DNA of 64,000 nt from Gemmataceae bacterium (GTDB lineage Bacteria > Planctomycetota > Planctomycetia > Gemmatales > Gemmataceae). Within the stretch, counting starts at the first letter, position 1. Every line of letters begins with the position of its first letter. The stretch covers positions 1-64,000 of the forward strand of contig JALHPZ010000016.1 of the NCBI GenBank assembly GCA_022842245.1, given 5' to 3'. Of the stretch, positions 8,771 to 16,435 are shown piece by piece. A program made the position numbers and the translations under genes. The notes under the pieces were generated by a model. It did no database searches. It was not told the origin of the DNA and saw only the letters and a list, made by a program, of their open reading frames with translations.

Positions 8771-10099
8771 TCAACCCTTCGCCAGCGAGAAGCAAACGAT
8801 CTCCTTCTCGTTCCTTACGATCATCGTCTTGTTCGCGAAGGCCGGGTGCGACCAGATCACCTTGCGCCCGCGGTCCGCGCCGATCGGGTCCAGCACGTGT
8901 GCCCGGGAGAGTTCTTCGTATTTCTTCGGCATGAGCTTCAGGATCACGAGGTCGCCGGCGTCGGTGAAGCAGAAAACGCGGTTGCCCTGTTCCACCCAGA
9001 AGGCGCTGCCGAAGAGCGCGTCCTTGCCGCCGAAGAGGTCCTGGCTCGTCCAGACTTCGGCACCGGTCTTTGCGTCGGCGCACACGACCGCGCCGGTGTT
9101 CGCCGCGATGCCGTAGAGGTGCCCGTCCTTGGCGATCAGGCTCGTCATCAACACCGGAAGTTTTTCGGGCGTCTTGGGGAAGGTGTCGTTGGCCCGCCAG
9201 TCCACGTCCGCACCCTTTCCGTCGTCGGACAGTTTGATGGCGAGGGCGCCGTCGTAGGCGCTCGAGACGTACACCCTGTTGCCGACAACCTTCGGCGTGA
9301 CGATGCTCACCGCCGGCGTCATCTGCTTCTTCCCCTGCGCCGGGTGGGCGTGCGTCCAGAGGACTGCGCCGGTCTTCGGGTTCAGGCCACACAGCTTGTC
9401 CGAGAGCCAGACAATCAACTGTTTCGTGCCGCCGGCCTCGGCGATCACCGGCGCGGCATAGCCGACATCGGCCGTGGAGAGCGCGGTCCACTTTTCTTCG
9501 CCCGTCGACTTGTCGAACGCGACGACCGCCTTCTTTTCACCGCCAACGAGCGCGATGACGAGTCCGTCGTGCACAAGCAAGTGTGCGGAATAGCCCCACA
9601 CCGGTGGTTTGGTCTTGTAGTCGTCGGGAAGATACTTCCGCCAGACCGGTTTGCCATCCGAGACCTTCAGGCAGAAGAGATCGCCCATCGTGCCGAGCGT
9701 GTATACGCGGTCCCCGTCGACCGTCGGAGTCGACCGCGGTCCCATCGGGCGGTCGACGCGGGCATAGACGCGATCGTACTCGTGCGTCCAAATCGTCTCG
9801 CCGGTTTTGGCGTCGAGGCAGAGGACGCGCTCGTTGCCGGGCGTCTGTCCGCGCGGGGCATAGGCGGCCGGTTCCTTGCGGATACGGTCCATCACATACA
9901 CTTTGCCGGCGGCGACGGCGGGGCCGGTGTAACCGGGGTGGATCGGCTTGCGCCAGAGGACCTTCGGCCCGTCCTTCGGAAATGTCTCCAGGATGCCATC
10001 TTCGTTCCAAACACCGTCGCGGTTCGGCCCGAGCCACTGCGGCCAGTCGGCGGCGGACGCCGGTACCGCGATGAGGATGCTGATGAGCAGCGCGCGCAT
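8771..10099 (-). CDS. Secreted PQQ-type beta-propeller protein
   Basis: A 442-aa protein with a signal peptide (residues 1-17). The mature chain opens with 'DWPQWLGPNRDGVW', a hallmark start of a very large planctomycete family of PQQ-like WD-type propellers. Repeats containing 'CLDAKTGETIWTHEYD', 'CLKVSDGKPVWRKYL', 'GLNPKTGAVLWTHAH' and 'CADAKTGAEVWTSQD' form the blades. Proteins of this family are usually called outer membrane assembly BamB-like or quinoprotein-like, but nothing here shows PQQ binding or a redox partner. It probably acts in the periplasm or outside. The gene stands alone between the antitoxin operon and the Uma2 gene. Confidence 0.8.
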   Translation of the reverse strand: MRALLISILIAVPASAADWPQWLGPNRDGVWNEDGILETFPKDGPKVLWRKPIHPGYTGPAVAAGKVYVMDRIRKEPAAYAPRGQTPGNERVLCLDAKTGETIWTHEYDRVYARVDRPMGPRSTPTVDGDRVYTLGTMGDLFCLKVSDGKPVWRKYLPDDYKTKPPVWGYSAHLLVHDGLVIALVGGEKKAVVAFDKSTGEEKWTALSTADVGYAAPVIAEAGGTKQLIVWLSDKLCGLNPKTGAVLWTHAHPAQGKKQMTPAVSIVTPKVVGNRVYVSSAYDGALAIKLSDDGKGADVDWRANDTFPKTPEKLPVLMTSLIAKDGHLYGIAANTGAVVCADAKTGAEVWTSQDLFGGKDALFGSAFWVEQGNRVFCFTDAGDLVILKLMPKKYEELSRAHVLDPIGADRGRKVIWSHPAFANKTMIVRNEKEIVCFSLAKG

Positions 10100-10166
10100 G
10101 ATCGACTCCGAAAGGGCCGGAGAGACAAAAAATCCGATGTATCAGGATGCGGAAACCGGCGACGAT

Positions 10167-10775
10167 TCACGCCGCGGGATTTTCCGGTTTCGGCGAAATG
10201 ACTTTGGGCAGGAAATCCGCGAGCGCGACCTTGAAGCCGGGCAGCACGTCCTCGCCGGTGAGTTCGGCGGGGTCGTTCAACAACTGGAGTGTACCATCCG
10301 CCCGGCGGATCAGGACCGTGCGCAAGACGGGGTTCACGATCCAAAGCAATCGTGTCCCCGCATCAAGGAACTCTTGTATTTTTTCATCCAATTCCGAAGC
10401 GAGATCGTTCGGCGAGATGACTTCGACGACTAGCTCGGGTGCGAGTCGATAATTGACGTCCGGTAGGACGAACCGATTCGGGTCGCAGCGAATGAACGAG
10501 ACATCCGGTTTTCGAACATGCTTCGGTCGCTCGGGCCAACACGCGAAGCTCGCATCCGATCCTGCGGCGATCCCAAGTTTCGATTGCTCGAGGAAGGATC
10601 GAAGGCGGAAGAACAGCTCGGTTCCCACCCAACTCGATTTCGCGCCCATTTCCGGCATCTCCACGAGTTCGCCGTCGATCAACTCGTAGCCCTTCGGCAC
10701 ATCGAGCGGGTCGAGCGGGCGCGGAGCATCCGCATCGATCCATTCTTCTTCCAGTACGGCGGCGTTCATCGTCAT
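10167..10775 (-). CDS. Uma2 family (DUF820) putative endonuclease
   Basis: A 202-aa protein with the PD-(D/E)XK-like core of the Uma2 family: 'YELIDGELVEMPEMG', 'RKPDVSFIR' (Asp), 'PELVVEVISPND' (Glu) and 'KIQEFLDAGTRLLWIV' (Lys). The family is greatly expanded in Gemmataceae and cyanobacteria and its physiological role is unknown. It lies seven bases after the stop of speA on the same strand and could be co-transcribed with it. Two in-frame ATGs (10775 and 10769) are possible starts; I chose the first. Confidence 0.82.
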   Translation of the reverse strand: MTMNAAVLEEEWIDADAPRPLDPLDVPKGYELIDGELVEMPEMGAKSSWVGTELFFRLRSFLEQSKLGIAAGSDASFACWPERPKHVRKPDVSFIRCDPNRFVLPDVNYRLAPELVVEVISPNDLASELDEKIQEFLDAGTRLLWIVNPVLRTVLIRRADGTLQLLNDPAELTGEDVLPGFKVALADFLPKVISPKPENPAA

Positions 10776-10782
10776 TCTCCGA

Positions 10783-12756
10783 TTACGGCTCTTCCAAGTA
10801 AGTATAACCGTCCAGTCCGCTCTCGTAGAACTTCAGGAACTGCTTGCTCTCGGTCACCGAAATCTGCCCGGCGCGCACGGCCTTCTCCACTTCCCGCCGC
10901 ACGCGGTCCGTCAGCTTTTCGGCGTTGTATTGGACGTAGTTCAGCACCTCCGTGACCGTGTCGCCCTTGATCACGGTGTCCACGTTCGGCGTGCCGTCCT
11001 CCTCCAGTCGCACGTGCACGGCGTTCGTGTCGCCGAAGAGGTTGTGCAGGTCGCCGAGAATCTCCTGATAGGCGCCGAGGAGGAACGTGCCGATGTAGTA
11101 CGGCTCGCCCTCCGTCACCGGATGAAGCTCCAGCGTGCTGCGCACGTCGCGGAGGTCGATGAACTGGTCGATCTTGCCGTCCGAATCGCAAGTGATGTCG
11201 CCGAGCACGCCGCGGCGCGTCGGCATTTCGTTGAGCCGGTGGATCGGCATCACGGGGAAGAGTTGCTTGATCGCCCAGCTGTCGGGCATCGACTGGAAGA
11301 CGGAGAAATTGCAGAAGTAGGTGTCCGAAAGCATATTCTCCAACCCGTTCAACTCCTCCGGCACGTAGTCGAGTTCCTTCACAAGCCGCTGGAGCTTGCG
11401 CCCGAAGGCCCAGTAGAGCCGTTCGGCGAGGGCTCGCAACTCGACGTTCAGATAGCCGAGGTTGAAGAGGTTCAGCGTCTCGTCCATGCTCTGCACGGCG
11501 TCGTGGTAGCTCTCCAGATAGTTCTTTTTCGTAAGGTCGCGGTAGTTGGAGAACAGGTCCTGGATCGGTTGAGGCGAGTCGGCCGGCAGTTCGTCCGGGG
11601 CGACGCACTTGTCGAAGTTCGACGTGCCCAGAACGTCGAAGACGAGGACGGAACTGTAGGCGACGAGCGCCCGGCCGGACTCTGAGATGATGTTCGGGTG
11701 CGGCACGCCGGCGTCGTCGCACACGCTCTTGATGCGGAAGACGACGTCGTTGGCGTATTCCTGGAGCGTGTAGTTCATGCTCGATTCGAAGTCGGTCTGC
11801 GAGCCGTCGTAGTCGATGCCGAGGCCGCCGCCGACGTCGATGTACTTGAGGCCCGCACCGAGGCGGTAGAGTTCGACGTAGACGCGCGCAGCCTCCGTGA
11901 GCGCATCCTTCACCTTGCGGATGTTCGAGACCTGGCTGCCCATGTGGAAGTGGGTCATCTGCAGGCAATCTTCGTGCCCGCGCGCCTTGAGGTACTCGAA
12001 GGCTTCGAGGACTTCCGTGAGCGTGAGACCGAACTTGGAGCGGTAGCCGGCGCTGCCGCGCCAGCGGCCCGCTCCGCGGGTGGCGAGCTTCACGCGCACG
12101 CCGATCGGCACCTTCGTGCCCAGTTCGTCCATGTGCTTGACCAGCAGTTCCAACTCCGTGAACTTCTCGACGACCGGCATGATGTTCTTGCCGATTTTCC
12201 GCGCCAGCACCACCATCTTGATGAATTCATCGTCCTTGAAGCCGTTGCAGATGATCGGCGTCTCGGTGTTGCCGTTGGTCATCGCGAGCACGGCGAGGAG
12301 TTCGGGCTTGCTACCGGCCTCGACTCCGAAGCCGTGTTCCTTGCCATACTCCAGCACTTCCTCGACGACGTGCCGTTGTTGGTTCACCTTGATCGGGTAG
12401 ACGCAGGAGTATTTGCTCTGGTAGCCGTACTCCTCGATGGCGCGCTGGAACGCGCCGCCAATCTCGCCGATGCGGTGGCGCAGGATGTCCGAAAAACGGA
12501 GGAGGATCGGGAGTTGGATGCCGCGGTGGTTGAGTTGGTCGACGAGTTCCTTCAGGTCCATGGACCTATCGGCGTCCTTGTCCGGGTGAACGGTAACGTG
12601 GCCGAGCTTGTTGATGCCGAAGTAGCCTTTGCCCCAGTTCTTCACGCCGTAGGTTTCGAGGGCGTCGTGCAGTCGCCATCCGTGGGAGCCGTCGGTGTCT
12701 TTGCGTTCCAGGGGTTTGCCCATCAGAGTCCGCCTCGGTGCGTTTTCGAGTGCCAT
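10783..12756 (-). CDS. speA: Biosynthetic arginine decarboxylase
   Basis: A 657-aa PLP enzyme that converts arginine to agmatine in the polyamine pathway, in the cytoplasm. The PLP-binding Lys is Lys123 in 'YPIKVNQQRHV', which is a signature of the SpeA group. Also seen are 'GVEAGSKPELLAVLA', 'HFHMGSQVSNI', 'DVGGGLGIDYDG', 'SESGRALVAY' and the C-terminal 'ITCDSDGKIDQF'. The length agrees with bacterial SpeA (about 630-660 aa). A second ATG twelve codons in (12723) could be the true start, since the first eleven residues are not characteristic. The next gene on the other strand is divergent. No agmatinase or agmatine deiminase gene is in the window. Confidence 0.95.
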   Translation of the reverse strand: MALENAPRRTLMGKPLERKDTDGSHGWRLHDALETYGVKNWGKGYFGINKLGHVTVHPDKDADRSMDLKELVDQLNHRGIQLPILLRFSDILRHRIGEIGGAFQRAIEEYGYQSKYSCVYPIKVNQQRHVVEEVLEYGKEHGFGVEAGSKPELLAVLAMTNGNTETPIICNGFKDDEFIKMVVLARKIGKNIMPVVEKFTELELLVKHMDELGTKVPIGVRVKLATRGAGRWRGSAGYRSKFGLTLTEVLEAFEYLKARGHEDCLQMTHFHMGSQVSNIRKVKDALTEAARVYVELYRLGAGLKYIDVGGGLGIDYDGSQTDFESSMNYTLQEYANDVVFRIKSVCDDAGVPHPNIISESGRALVAYSSVLVFDVLGTSNFDKCVAPDELPADSPQPIQDLFSNYRDLTKKNYLESYHDAVQSMDETLNLFNLGYLNVELRALAERLYWAFGRKLQRLVKELDYVPEELNGLENMLSDTYFCNFSVFQSMPDSWAIKQLFPVMPIHRLNEMPTRRGVLGDITCDSDGKIDQFIDLRDVRSTLELHPVTEGEPYYIGTFLLGAYQEILGDLHNLFGDTNAVHVRLEEDGTPNVDTVIKGDTVTEVLNYVQYNAEKLTDRVRREVEKAVRAGQISVTESKQFLKFYESGLDGYTYLEEP

Positions 12757-12852
12757 CGTCTGGCGATCATGTTACGGTTGTGGAAGTCGCGTGCAACGTC
12801 CGGTCGGGAATGTCGTCTCTTGTTGTGGACCCTCGTTCCGGGAGATAGGAAG

Positions 12853-13557
12853 ATGCTTCGCATCGCCACGTTCCTGCTCGTCGCCATTCCGCTGCTTGCG
12901 CTCGGCGCGCCGGCGCCGCGGGATGCGCTCGGCCACTGGGGCAAGCCGGTCGATCCCGCCAAGGATTGCCAATTCGAGGCGAAGGGCGGCAAGCTGAAGA
13001 TCGTCGTGCCGGGCGGCAAGGAGCCGCACGACCTGAGCGCGGAGCTGAATGCCCCGATGAATGCCCCGCGCGTTCTCAAGGAGATCGAGGGCGACTTCGC
13101 GATGGAGGTGGGAGTCGGCGCGTTCGCGGTGCCGGAGGGTACGGCCGGCGGGACCGAGCGCAACGTCGCCTTCTGGGGCGCCGGGTTCCTCGTGTGGGGC
13201 GATAGCAAGAACTACGTCCGGCTCGAACGGGCCATGTTCCGCCGTGAGAATCAGGACCCGTGCTACATCAGCTTCGAGCTGCGCAAGGACAGCGAGTTCG
13301 TGAAGTTCGGCACGCCCGACGACGGGGTGCTCGACCCGAAGAAGGGCGCGATGCTGCGGTTGAAACGGAAGGGGAGCGTCATCACCGCCGCCGTGAGCGA
13401 GGACGCGGGCAAGACGTGGAACGAGCTGAAGTCGCTCGACATCGAGATGGGGAAGAAGCTGCATGCGGGCGTCGTGGCCGTGAACACGAGCAAGGCCGAT
13501 TTCACGGTGGAGTTCGAGAAGTACAGCATTGTCGGCGCGAAGGACGATCAGAAGTAG
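12853..13557 (+). CDS. Secreted concanavalin A-like (DUF1349-like) protein
   Basis: The ATG at 12853 follows a GGAG (12841) ribosome-binding site and gives 234 aa with a signal peptide (residues 1-18, ending LALGAPAP). The mature part looks like a single beta-sandwich of the DUF1349/concanavalin A-like type: 'FEAKGGKLKIVVPGG', 'APRVLKEIEGDFAMEV', 'RNVAFWGAGFLVWGD', 'RLERAMFRR', 'SEDAGKTWNEL' and 'VNTSKADFTVEFEKY'. Such domains bind carbohydrate or polyphenol-like ligands in related proteins, but no ligand can be read here. The stop codon TAG is the TAG of a GTAG-headed palindromic repeat that starts at 13554. The longer open reading upstream is antisense to speA and is not coding. Confidence 0.75.
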   Translation: MLRIATFLLVAIPLLALGAPAPRDALGHWGKPVDPAKDCQFEAKGGKLKIVVPGGKEPHDLSAELNAPMNAPRVLKEIEGDFAMEVGVGAFAVPEGTAGGTERNVAFWGAGFLVWGDSKNYVRLERAMFRRENQDPCYISFELRKDSEFVKFGTPDDGVLDPKKGAMLRLKRKGSVITAAVSEDAGKTWNELKSLDIEMGKKLHAGVVAVNTSKADFTVEFEKYSIVGAKDDQK

Positions 13558-13633
13558 GTCGAGCCGAGTCTTCGAGGTACGACGCGCTGCCGACAACATC
13601 CATTTCGGGCCTCGAAGACTCGGCCCGACCTAC
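13554..13633. repeat. Inverted pair of REP-like elements, family A
   Basis: Two copies of a 29-base unit face each other at 13554-13582 (forward) and 13605-13633 (reverse). Each starts with GTAG and contains GTAGGTCGGGCCGAG-like sequence, then a loop, then GGCCCGA closing a seven-base-pair hairpin. The reverse copy is perfect for the hairpin (TCGGGCC/GGCCCGA); the forward copy has decayed. The same unit is found at 55965-56047. The forward head provides the stop codon of the upstream gene. Confidence 0.8.
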
Positions 13634-13651
13634 GAACTTCGAGGCTCGCGC

Positions 13652-14272
13652 ATGGCCAAGACGAAATCGTCCATTCAATACGACGTGCATCCCGGCGTGG
13701 CGATGATCCAGAAGTGGGAAGCCCAGCTACCCGCGAAAACGGGCCGCGCTCTCGACGAATGGGCGACCCTCGTTCGCAAGCAAAAGTTCGCGTCTCCGCG
13801 AGACGCTTCCGCATGGCTCAAGGCCGAATACGGTCTGCCCACGATGACCGCTTACTCCATCGCCGAGTACACGATCGGCAAGCTGCCGTGGGAAGGCGAC
13901 CCGAAGCTTTATCTCCAGAACGCCATCGACTACGTGCGCGACATGTTCGCCGGGCCGAAGGAATGGCAGCGGCCGATCTTTGAAGAGGTCGTTCGGTTCG
14001 CGCGGACGCTTGGCAAGGACGTGCGCGTCTGCCCGTGCAAGACGATTGTGCCCCTCTATCGCGACAAGGTCTTCGCCGAATTGAAGCCCGCGACGAACAA
14101 ACGACTCGAACTCGCGCTCGTGCTCGGCGAAGCGCCCGTGCGGGGCCGGCTCGTTCGCAATCCCCGCGCCAAGACCGACGACCGGAGGCAGCACCTCATC
14201 GCCCTCACACCCGATGCCGGGTTCGACGCCGAATGCCGGACCTGGTTGCGGACCGCCTACGAACGATCGTGA
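13652..14272 (+). CDS. DUF4287/DUF5655 domain protein
   Basis: Start ATG at 13652 gives 206 aa. The N-terminal third ('KTGRALDEWATLVRKQ', then 'WLKAEYGL', 'AYSIAEYTIG') matches the DUF4287 type, and the C-terminal half ('CPCKTIVPLYRDKVFAELKPATNKRLELAL') matches the DUF5655 type. The combination is known in soil bacteria and actinobacteria without a defined function; a role in DNA or nucleotide handling has been guessed for DUF5655 but is not established. The gene follows the REP pair and precedes the XPB helicase gene by about 70 bases, with a probable promoter between them. Not obviously exported. Confidence 0.72.
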   Translation: MAKTKSSIQYDVHPGVAMIQKWEAQLPAKTGRALDEWATLVRKQKFASPRDASAWLKAEYGLPTMTAYSIAEYTIGKLPWEGDPKLYLQNAIDYVRDMFAGPKEWQRPIFEEVVRFARTLGKDVRVCPCKTIVPLYRDKVFAELKPATNKRLELALVLGEAPVRGRLVRNPRAKTDDRRQHLIALTPDAGFDAECRTWLRTAYERS

Positions 14273-14279
14273 GGTGCGG

Positions 14280-14309
14280 TTGCCCCGCCCTTGGACCGAT
14301 CCATAGAAT
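14280..14309 (+). promoter_or_regulatory. Candidate promoter of the XPB gene group
   Basis: TTGCCC (14280-14285), an 18-base spacer and TAGAAT (14304-14309) lie 37 bases before the XPB start codon at 14346. Four of the six bases match consensus at the first box and five of six at the second. No experimental support. Confidence 0.4.
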
Positions 14310-14345
14310 GGCTCATTCCGGCTCCCGAACTCTGATCGGTCCCGA

Positions 14346-16196
14346 ATGAAACGCACTCCGTCGTCCGCCAAGGCCGCCCCCCCGGCGTTCGATCCCGCGA
14401 ATCCGATCATCGTGCAATCGGATCGCTCCATCCTTGTGGAAGTTGACAACCCGCTGTACGCGGCCGCACGCGACGCGCTGGCGCCGTTTGCGGAACTCGA
14501 AAAAAGCCCCGAACACATCCACACTTATCGCGTTAGCAATCTCTCGCTCTGGAACGCGGCGGCGGCCGGCTTCACTGCGGACCAGATGCTCGCGGTGCTC
14601 ACACGCTACTCCAAGTTCCCGGTTCCCCCGAACATCCCGGCGGATCTCGCCGAGACGGTCGGCCGCTACGGTCGCGTCCAACTTGTCCGCGTCGACGATG
14701 GCGGACTGAAACTCGTTTGCCGGGACCGGCCGCTCATCGAGGAGTTGTCCCGACAGAAGAAGCTCCAGGAGTATCTCGGCGACCGGTTGGACGAGACGAG
14801 CTTCGCGATCGATCCGCGGTACCGCGGCGTCTTGAAGCAAGCGTTGATCGCCGTGGGGTATCCGGCCGAGGACCTCGCCGGCTACACGGAAGGTGCCGAC
14901 CTGCCCATCGAACTGCGAGCGATCGCGACGACCGGCCTGCCGTTCCAGGTGCGCGATTACCAGCGCGACGCCGCGGCCGTCTTCCACGCCGGCGGCGACG
15001 TGCGCGGGGGTTCGGGAGTCATCGTACTCCCCTGCGGCGCGGGCAAGACGATCGTCGGCATCGTCGCCATGGCGCTTCTCAAGAAATCGACGCTGGTCCT
15101 GACCACGAGCGTGACCGCCGTCAAGCAGTGGATCCGGGAGATTCTGGACAAGACCGATCTCTCGCCCGACATCGTGAAGGAATACACCGGCGACGTGAAG
15201 GAAATCGGCGACGTGACGGTTGCGACGTATCAAATCCTCACCTACCGCCCCGGTCGGAAACGCAAGGGAAAGAAGGCCGAGGACGAAACCGACGTTGAAC
15301 TCGACCCCAGCGTTCCGGAAATCGAGGAGGAGCCGGCAGCGCGGCGCGGGCCGGGCACGCCCGACGAATACCCGCACTTCCAACTGTTCGAACAGCGAGA
15401 CTGGGGCCTGATCATCTACGACGAAGTGCACCTGTTGCCCGCGCCGGTCTTTCGCGTGACGGCGCAGATCCAGGCACGGCGACGACTCGGATTGACCGCC
15501 ACGCTGATCCGCGAGGACCAGCGAGAAGGCGACGTCTTCAGCCTCATCGGGCCCAAGAAGTACGATGTGCCCTGGCGGGAACTGGAGACGAAAGGCTGGA
15601 TCGCGTCGGCGGCGTGCTCGGAGATCCGCGTCGGCCTGCCCGACGACCAGGCGCGTCTCGCCTACGCCGTCGCCGAGTGGCGGCAAAAGTACCGCTTGGC
15701 CAGCGAGAACCCGCTCAAGGACGAAATAGTCGCCCGGCTGCTCGAACGCTACGCCGACCAGCGTGTCATCGTGATCGGCCAGTATCTCACACAGTTGAAG
15801 CAACTCAGCAAGAGATTCGGATTACCGCTGATCACTGGTTCGACCCCCAATGACGAGCGCGAGACCCTGTACAACCAGTTTCGCCGTGGCGACGTGCGGC
15901 ACCTCGTGCTGTCGAAGGTCGGCAACTTCGCGATCGACCTGCCGGACGCGAATGTGCTCATCCAGGTGTCGGGCACTTTCGGTAGTCGGCAAGAGGAGGC
16001 GCAGCGGCTGGGCCGCGTCCTGCGGCCGAAGGGCGACGGCGGCGGCGCGCACTTCTACACGGTGGTGACGCGCGACACGAAGGAACTGGACTTCGCCCAG
16101 CACCGGCAGATGTTCCTGACGGAGCAGGGGTACAGCTACGAGATCCTGGACGAGCGGCAGTTCCTGCCCGCCGGACCGCAATCGGAGGTTGAATAA
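14346..16196 (+). CDS. XPB/ERCC3-type DNA helicase
   Basis: A 616-aa superfamily 2 helicase of the XPB/Rad25 type. An N-terminal damage-recognition-like region (about residues 1-200) is followed by the helicase core: Walker A 'PCGAGKTIVGI' (near residue 229), DEVH box 'IIYDEVHLLPA' (near 358), the RED-containing stretch 'TATLIREDQREGDVFSLIG' (about 383-401), which is typical of XPB, and motif VI 'EEAQRLGRVLRPK' (near 550). XPB unwinds or translocates DNA in archaeal and eukaryotic repair and transcription; bacterial homologues (for example in mycobacteria) are 3'-5' helicases. It starts a close-packed set with a 75-aa ORF and a helicase-associated protein. An acidic insert near residues 310-345 lies between motifs Ia and II. 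Gene name left blank because bacterial usage varies. Confidence 0.92.
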   Translation: MKRTPSSAKAAPPAFDPANPIIVQSDRSILVEVDNPLYAAARDALAPFAELEKSPEHIHTYRVSNLSLWNAAAAGFTADQMLAVLTRYSKFPVPPNIPADLAETVGRYGRVQLVRVDDGGLKLVCRDRPLIEELSRQKKLQEYLGDRLDETSFAIDPRYRGVLKQALIAVGYPAEDLAGYTEGADLPIELRAIATTGLPFQVRDYQRDAAAVFHAGGDVRGGSGVIVLPCGAGKTIVGIVAMALLKKSTLVLTTSVTAVKQWIREILDKTDLSPDIVKEYTGDVKEIGDVTVATYQILTYRPGRKRKGKKAEDETDVELDPSVPEIEEEPAARRGPGTPDEYPHFQLFEQRDWGLIIYDEVHLLPAPVFRVTAQIQARRRLGLTATLIREDQREGDVFSLIGPKKYDVPWRELETKGWIASAACSEIRVGLPDDQARLAYAVAEWRQKYRLASENPLKDEIVARLLERYADQRVIVIGQYLTQLKQLSKRFGLPLITGSTPNDERETLYNQFRRGDVRHLVLSKVGNFAIDLPDANVLIQVSGTFGSRQEEAQRLGRVLRPKGDGGGAHFYTVVTRDTKELDFAQHRQMFLTEQGYSYEILDERQFLPAGPQSEVE

Positions 16197-16198
16197 GC

Positions 16199-16426
16199 AT
16201 GCAACCGCGGCTGGTCGCAAAGCTCCACCGGCGCGTCTGCTTCGTGCAGACGGACGATGCCGTACTGGCGGAGGAATTGCTGGCGCGGAAGAAGCTGGCG
16301 GCCGAGATTGTCGGCCGGCTGTCGGATCGTGTGTTGCTGGTGCGGCCGGGGCGGGTCGATGCGGTGATCGATGAACTTTTGAAGATGGGGCACGCCCCGC
16401 AAGTCGTTGGCCGGGCCGGGTCGTAA
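16199..16426 (+). CDS. Small protein between XPB and its associated gene
   Basis: A 75-aa ORF starting two bases after the XPB stop and ending nine bases before the next gene, on the same strand. That spacing argues it is translated. The second half, 'RVLLVRPGRVDAVIDELLKMG', resembles in pattern the very end of the 701-aa neighbour ('TAIVVDYDRLPELKAKLNGLG'): a hydrophobic strand, a basic turn, then an amphipathic helix ending in LG/MG. So it could be a stand-alone copy of the terminal module of the helicase-associated protein. No family recognised. Confidence 0.6.
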   Translation: MQPRLVAKLHRRVCFVQTDDAVLAEELLARKKLAAEIVGRLSDRVLLVRPGRVDAVIDELLKMGHAPQVVGRAGS

Positions 16427-16435
16427 AACGACTGG

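Noticed and set aside
11698..12852. N-terminal extension of the concanavalin-like protein
   Set aside because: It is antisense to speA. The ATG at 12853 has a ribosome-binding site and a signal peptide.
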